A stretch of 64,000 nucleotides of DNA from Unio delphinus (Eukaryota > Mollusca > Bivalvia > Unionida > Unionidae), in contig JAQISU010000033.1 of NCBI GenBank assembly GCA_029339505.1, positions 4,043,001 to 4,107,000 on the forward strand, in the 5' to 3' direction. Under the pieces are notes generated by a model. That model did no database searches, was not told where the DNA came from, and saw only the letters and a program-made list of their open reading frames with translations. Numbering within the stretch: position 1 is the stretch's first letter; each line of letters begins with the position of its first letter. Shown piece after piece: positions 60,157 to 64,000 of this stretch. The translations under genes and the position numbers were made by a program.

Positions 60157-60486
60157 TATTTGAAATCAGAAACAATTTTTCAATTGCAAAACACTTTTTC
60201 AATCCGACCTAACACCATCGGATGATTTTTGATACGGTCATGGAAGTGTTATTTCATCGTGAGACAGCTTTGTTCATCGATGTTGAAACTATCAAAATTG
60301 TATATATAAATAAATAATACTGATAGTTTCAACATCCTAGTTTTGATCAATCTGAACCGTCCATCAATTTTTATTCAGTGTGAAATATTTTCACTGTTTT
60401 TGACATTGTCAATCAAAAAATGCTAAAAAAAATTAAAATCTCTATGAGGGACGGTCACAATCAAATAATGATAAATGGTCGGGCAA
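60157..60486. promoter_or_regulatory. Regulatory region with TATA-containing perfect hairpin
   Basis: GATGTTGAAACTATCA (60279-60294) is exactly inverted at 60321-60336. The 26-base loop is an AT-only tract that contains a TATA-like 'tatatataaataaataa' core. It lies in the largest gap of the block, upstream of the 322-residue gene and downstream of the 133-residue gene. It could be the late-gene promoter, a transcription terminator or a replication signal. The AT core supports the first and the symmetrical stem supports the others. Confidence 0.5.
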
Positions 60487-60888
60487 TCAAAATTGTTCAT
60501 TTTCTTGAATTAACGCCCGTAGGTTTCTAACTTTAGAATTAACCTCCTTTTTCAATTCGTATTCGTACCCCAATTCTTTTCGTATTCGTTCTACGATGGT
60601 ATACAACGGAGCGAACACACTTACGTCACTGGAAAATGCGAGAGAGTCCTTAATAGAATTCTGAATTCTTTTGATGAGCGCATACTTCTTTGGTAGCATA
60701 TATTTATTGTTGTTAACTCCGTATTCTATATCCTGAAAATCAGACATGATTTGATCAGGATTTAACCCATCTGATAGTTCAATATCCCAACCTTTCAATT
60801 TTGAAATCTCGGATATGATGCTATTCATGTTTTCAGAATTCATTATTCTATAATAATGATATATTTCTAAATGAAAAATATGACGCAT
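60487..60888 (-). CDS. Small protein of unknown function (133 aa)
   Basis: The frame starts at ATG 60888 and overlaps the end of the HNH gene by one base. An inner ATG at about 60843 ('MNSENMNSII') may be the true start, since the first 15 residues are unusual (His/Tyr-rich). The protein is helical and charged ('YALIKRIQNSIKDSLAFSSD'), ending 'LRALIQENEQF'. It may be cotranscribed with the HNH gene. Family not recognised. Confidence 0.5.
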   Translation of the reverse strand: MRHIFHLEIYHYYRIMNSENMNSIISEISKLKGWDIELSDGLNPDQIMSDFQDIEYGVNNNKYMLPKKYALIKRIQNSIKDSLAFSSDVSVFAPLYTIVERIRKELGYEYELKKEVNSKVRNLRALIQENEQF

Positions 60889-61379
60889 TAGACATAACTA
60901 AATTGAACTTTTTGTCCCGTCCTTTTTGAAATAGCCGTCTTGGTTATTCCCTCTGCAACATATCGTACTGAGGCTCTACAAATATCGAAGTGCCTACCGG
61001 CTTCATTCATTGATTGAAATATTTTTTCCTCGTTAGTTATCGTATTCAAAGATTTCACAGGTCTCGCTTTTTTCGAGTATTTCCCAGTCCCCCCTCGTTC
61101 GGTATTCTCACTTTGTGTAACAGCCTGCAGATTTGATAAAGAATTGTTTTTCGGATTAGAATCGATATGATCAATGACAGAATCATCCTCGATCAATCCA
61201 TGGAAACACTCGTACACGAAACGATGATTGAGATATTTCTTCTTTCCAGCACCAAACACCAAATACCCCATACCATTGTCAGCACCAACTGATTTCTTCA
61301 GTCTGCGGTTTCTTACAACACCATCACTGGATGCTTCATAATTTGTGATCACAGGGTGTTGTCTGAATTCTTGGTTCAT
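60888..61379 (-). CDS. HNH endonuclease with NUMOD modules
   Basis: ATG at 61379; 163 residues. An N-terminal NUMOD4-like segment ('YEASSDGVVRNRR') is followed by the HNH core: His52-Arg53, His60, 'DHIDSNPKNNSLSNLQ' (residues 70-85). The C-terminus has a NUMOD1-like 'KSLNTITNEEKIFQSMNEAG' DNA-binding module. Such proteins are homing endonucleases found in phages, large DNA viruses and some virus-like elements. They nick DNA at specific sites and spread themselves. Inside this element it may be a selfish passenger or serve genome processing. All catalytic residues appear present. Confidence 0.85.
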   Translation of the reverse strand: MNQEFRQHPVITNYEASSDGVVRNRRLKKSVGADNGMGYLVFGAGKKKYLNHRFVYECFHGLIEDDSVIDHIDSNPKNNSLSNLQAVTQSENTERGGTGKYSKKARPVKSLNTITNEEKIFQSMNEAGRHFDICRASVRYVAEGITKTAISKRTGQKVQFSYV

Positions 61380-61393
61380 TCGTATACATAATA

Positions 61394-61798
61394 CTATTGT
61401 TTGTTTAATTCATTGTTTGGTTTAATGATAAATCTTTCGATGTAGTCTTGAGGAGTTCTTATGATTTTATCCTTGATACTGACTTTGTCAGCGTCAAGGA
61501 TACTGACTTTGTCAGCGTCAAGAATACTTACTTTGTCAGCGTCAGGGTCATAATTTCTGATTGATTGTCCATTTTTTATTCTTTTATCATAATATCGCTT
61601 CAACTCCCTGTATCGCTTACCACCGCAATTCAAACACAACTGAGATTTTCCCCTAACCCCAACTCCACATCGTATGCACGGTAACGGACCAAGGCTTCCA
61701 CGACGAAAGCTTTGCATATGATACCCACAGAACTCGTTTCTGCATGATTTGTTACACGGGATTACTGATCCAATCATAAGCCACTTGCAGTGATTCAT
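61394..61798 (-). CDS. Double zinc-ribbon protein with short C-terminal repeats
   Basis: ATG at 61798; 134 residues. Cys15, Cys19, Cys24 and His27 form one possible zinc site; Cys41-x2-Cys44 and Cys55-x2-Cys58 form a clear zinc ribbon, followed by basic 'GKRYRELKRYYDKR'. Residues 86-109 are three copies of an 8-residue unit 'DADKVSIL' (27-bp-scale repeats in DNA at 61475-61550). It lies divergently 42 bp from the polymerase-like gene, so they may share a control region. A DNA-binding or transcription role is inferred. Confidence 0.65.
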   Translation of the reverse strand: MNHCKWLMIGSVIPCNKSCRNEFCGYHMQSFRRGSLGPLPCIRCGVGVRGKSQLCLNCGGKRYRELKRYYDKRIKNGQSIRNYDPDADKVSILDADKVSILDADKVSIKDKIIRTPQDYIERFIIKPNNELNKQ

Positions 61799-61839
61799 AT
61801 ATAAAAATCTTTCATTTAAATGCTTGTTTTAATTATAGC
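61799..61839. promoter_or_regulatory. Divergent intergenic region
   Basis: A 41-base AT-rich gap between the start codons of the zinc-ribbon gene (minus) and the polymerase-like gene (plus). 'atataaaaat' could act as a TATA element. The divergent switch here marks the boundary between leftward and rightward transcription. Confidence 0.4.
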
Positions 61840-64000
61840 ATGAAGGAGTTCAAGAGATTGACTTCGAAAAATGCTGAATTCAATGCTGATAAGGAGTTTA
61901 AGAGATTATTAAAAATCAATCCTAGATTTAATCTCGATAGACCAAAAAAACGTAACAAACGTCCAAGAGACGGAAACATGAAAGAGTTTAAGAGATTATT
62001 AAAAATCAATCCTAGATTTAATCTCGATAAACCAAAAAGACGTCCAATAGACGGAAACATGAAAGAGTTTAAGAGATTATTGAAAATCAATCCTAAATTT
62101 AATCTCGATAAACCAAAAAGACGTAACAAAATCAATCCTAGATTTAATCTCGATAAACCCAAAAAACGTCCAATAGACGGAAACATGAAAGAGTTTAAGA
62201 GATTATTGAAAATCAATCCTAAATTTAATCTCGATAAACCAAAAAGACGTAACAAACGTCCAATAGACGGAAACATGAAAGAGTTTAAGAGATTATTGAA
62301 AATCAATCCTAGATTTAATCTCGATAAACCAAAAAAAACGTCCAAGAGAGATTACCCCTGGAAAGATGCTCAATTCAATCTCGATATAGTTTCTAATACA
62401 CCAAAGAATACAATTCTTGATAAAGCCATGATTAGTAAAATCAGAGACTGTTTTAATGAATTCAAGCGTGATGGAGCATCTTATTGTTGGTCAACATTTC
62501 GAATTGATGGTGTTGTTGATGCTACCATGACTGATGAAAAAGCAGCAGTGATAATTTCACGTGTTGGGGAAAAACGGCATTTTTTCCGAATCAAATTCAT
62601 TATCGAAGTCGATGGCAAATGGATTATTAAGGATAAATTTGAACCAATCCTCAAGAATAAAAAAGCTGTCATTGTGAGTAGAGATTCCAAACCAGGGATT
62701 CTAACCGGCATTGATAAACCATACTACGAAAGATCTTATCCCGTAACAGCAATGGTTTATGGGATATATCCGTTAAATGATAAACCCGATATCGCAAAAC
62801 TAGCTCCTATGAAATATTCGTCAGGGCTTAATTGTGTAGCAGAACGAATAATAGAACACTTCACAAATGCATCCCGAGGAAATAAACTAACTGATCTGCG
62901 ACGTAGGAAAATAACCGAGTGGGAACTGACAGTGAAACAGCATGGTGCAAAGATTTCTGATATAGCTAAATTAGAAACATCATTACGATTCCCAATAACC
63001 GTTATGACGATAACCGGAGAGGTTTTATACGAACCGAAATATAACAAAAATGGAGCACCAATACAGATTATTCATCATAACAAACACGCGTGGACACCTG
63101 CGGTAACAATATTTCCACGAGATAGAACTGTGAAATATATCCCTAAGGAGTTCGTCGGGGATGTTTTCTATGAAGAGAGATTATTCGATGCTATTCATGC
63201 GTTGTGTAAAGATGATCCTGTGTCAGTGTGGTTACTTAGAAGTGATGAAGAATTCGATCAATTTGTAAAACCAAATGGTGAATTATATCGCGTTGAAGAA
63301 TTAGATAACAGAATGAGAAAAATCGCTAGTGATTTTTCACCGGAGAATTCCCATGAAAAACTACTCACGGATAGTTTTACTATTCCATCAGTGGTAGCTC
63401 ACTTCGCAAGAGAAAAAAACTCATGGCGTCCAACACGAAATGATTTTCTCGAGGATGTTAAATTGAGTTGCGTCGAATTCGGTCATGGAGGACTGTGGAA
63501 TACAAAATACCATCGTGATGGTATGATTTCAATTGATATATCCGCGTGTTATCCCGGAAGTTTTCTCGGGTATGGGGAATGCGCTGAGTACTTCAAACGA
63601 TTTGGACACCCCACGCATGAAATGACTCGTGTTGCGATTAATGGACCATTGCCTGATTTTGATTTAACCGGATTCGCTCGTGTGATATCATTCGAATTAG
63701 CTACAGGGTTACATCGGTGTAGTTATGTTTGGCTCGGTAGACACCTATCTGAAAAGGCCTGGATGCCAATAGTGCTATTGAGATATATGATTGATTGTGG
63801 TATGCTAATATCGTTGATTGTTTCCGAGGCTATTATATGCTATCGAGCTCAGAAAGAAGTTTGGCTACCACAACCCAATCTAGATAGAATAATCAACGAA
63901 CTACGAAAACAGTTTCCAGATTTCAGTGAAGAAGAAATCATAAATTGGTCTAAGAAGTTATTTGAAATTAAAAAAGAACAAGCAAAAGATCTCGGAAGAA
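61840..64000 (+). CDS. Family B DNA polymerase-like replication protein, partial
   Basis: ATG at 61840 opens a frame that is still open at the window edge: 720 codons, no stop. Residues 1 to about 165 are five imperfect tandem units of 27-45 residues built on 'KEFKRLLKINPRFNLDKPK' with 'RPIDGN' joints, strongly basic. Then come 'GLNCVAERIIEHF' (about 329-341) and 'VEFGHGGLWN'. The key motif DISACYP at 566-572 fits family B motif A (D-x-x-S-x-Y-P) with its metal-binding Asp566. It is followed by 'FKRFGHPTHEMTRVAINGPL'. I see no 3'-5' exonuclease motifs before it. Motif C (D-T-D-S-like) should lie beyond 64000. Likely the replicase of the element; protein priming is unproven. Confidence 0.65.
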   Translation, partial: MKEFKRLTSKNAEFNADKEFKRLLKINPRFNLDRPKKRNKRPRDGNMKEFKRLLKINPRFNLDKPKRRPIDGNMKEFKRLLKINPKFNLDKPKRRNKINPRFNLDKPKKRPIDGNMKEFKRLLKINPKFNLDKPKRRNKRPIDGNMKEFKRLLKINPRFNLDKPKKTSKRDYPWKDAQFNLDIVSNTPKNTILDKAMISKIRDCFNEFKRDGASYCWSTFRIDGVVDATMTDEKAAVIISRVGEKRHFFRIKFIIEVDGKWIIKDKFEPILKNKKAVIVSRDSKPGILTGIDKPYYERSYPVTAMVYGIYPLNDKPDIAKLAPMKYSSGLNCVAERIIEHFTNASRGNKLTDLRRRKITEWELTVKQHGAKISDIAKLETSLRFPITVMTITGEVLYEPKYNKNGAPIQIIHHNKHAWTPAVTIFPRDRTVKYIPKEFVGDVFYEERLFDAIHALCKDDPVSVWLLRSDEEFDQFVKPNGELYRVEELDNRMRKIASDFSPENSHEKLLTDSFTIPSVVAHFAREKNSWRPTRNDFLEDVKLSCVEFGHGGLWNTKYHRDGMISIDISACYPGSFLGYGECAEYFKRFGHPTHEMTRVAINGPLPDFDLTGFARVISFELATGLHRCSYVWLGRHLSEKAWMPIVLLRYMIDCGMLISLIVSEAIICYRAQKEVWLPQPNLDRIINELRKQFPDFSEEEIINWSKKLFEIKKEQAKDLGR

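Larger units (their letters stand above)
52500..64000. mobile_element. Integrated Polinton/adintovirus-like DNA virus or transposon, partial
   Basis: At least eleven closely packed, intronless genes occupy this block, ten leftward and one rightward, with gaps mostly under 60 bp, in sharp contrast with the rest of the window. The set (adenain-like protease, capsid candidate, penton-like candidate, pX- and pVI-like proteins, PolB-like gene) matches the Polinton/Maverick-adintovirus type. Not seen are a retroviral-type integrase, a packaging ATPase and a right terminal repeat; all may lie to the right. An in-frame stop in the fibre-like gene and a duplication in structural genes suggest decay has begun, though most frames are intact. 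Confidence 0.75.

Noticed and set aside
61833..62345. A 170-codon minus-strand open frame with repeated Leu/Phe-rich units
   Set aside because: It is the antisense shadow of the tandem repeats at the start of the plus-strand polymerase-like gene. The plus frame continues open for 720 codons with conserved motifs.

Overview
The window looks like nuclear DNA of an invertebrate animal, most likely a mollusc. It is AT-rich, genes are split by long introns, and microsatellites, minisatellites and transposon copies are everywhere. It carries SINE-like units of a kind I associate with bivalves and gastropods, and a HEPN-STAND receptor gene of a class I know to be expanded in molluscs. The species cannot be fixed from the sequence.

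Layout: (1) 1-8 kb, plus strand: the last four coding exons of a ciliary coiled-coil gene, probably CFAP44. Its introns hold several minisatellites, two of them invaded by TA-target DNA transposons. (2) 8-21 kb: no convincing gene; a SINE with a nested MITE, a solo LTR, a hAT-type MITE, microsatellites and an inverted pair of tRNA-derived SINEs. (3) 21.3-34.8 kb, minus strand: a HEPN-nSTAND3-helical repeat gene. Exon phases join cleanly, and an alternative terminal exon would give a HEPN-only product. Its roughly 9-kb intron holds a decayed LINE and a group of cysteine-rich coding islands that I cannot assign. (4) 35-48 kb: mostly repeats, including a hAT MITE with an exact 8-bp target duplication and a heavily rearranged LINE with 420-bp inverted arms. 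That LINE is interrupted by a second copy of the same solo LTR and by a TIR element. (5) 48-52 kb, plus strand: three phase-compatible exons of a small membrane protein, with the third solo LTR in an intron. (6) about 52.5-64 kb: a compact intronless block of at least eleven genes that looks like an integrated Polinton/adintovirus-like DNA virus or transposon, running off the right edge.

In block 6 the minus-strand genes encode what look like virion parts: double-jelly-roll-type capsid candidate, penton-like candidate, adenain-like protease, and adenovirus pX- and pVI-like small proteins. Farther right on the same strand are a zinc-ribbon protein and an HNH endonuclease. A divergent plus-strand gene starts at 61840 and stays open to the end of the window. 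It has a basic tandem-repeat N-terminus and a family B polymerase motif A. A TATA-containing perfect hairpin separates the two minus-strand gene sets. An in-frame stop and a tandem duplication in structural genes suggest this copy is partly decayed. No integrase or packaging ATPase is visible; they may lie beyond base 64000.
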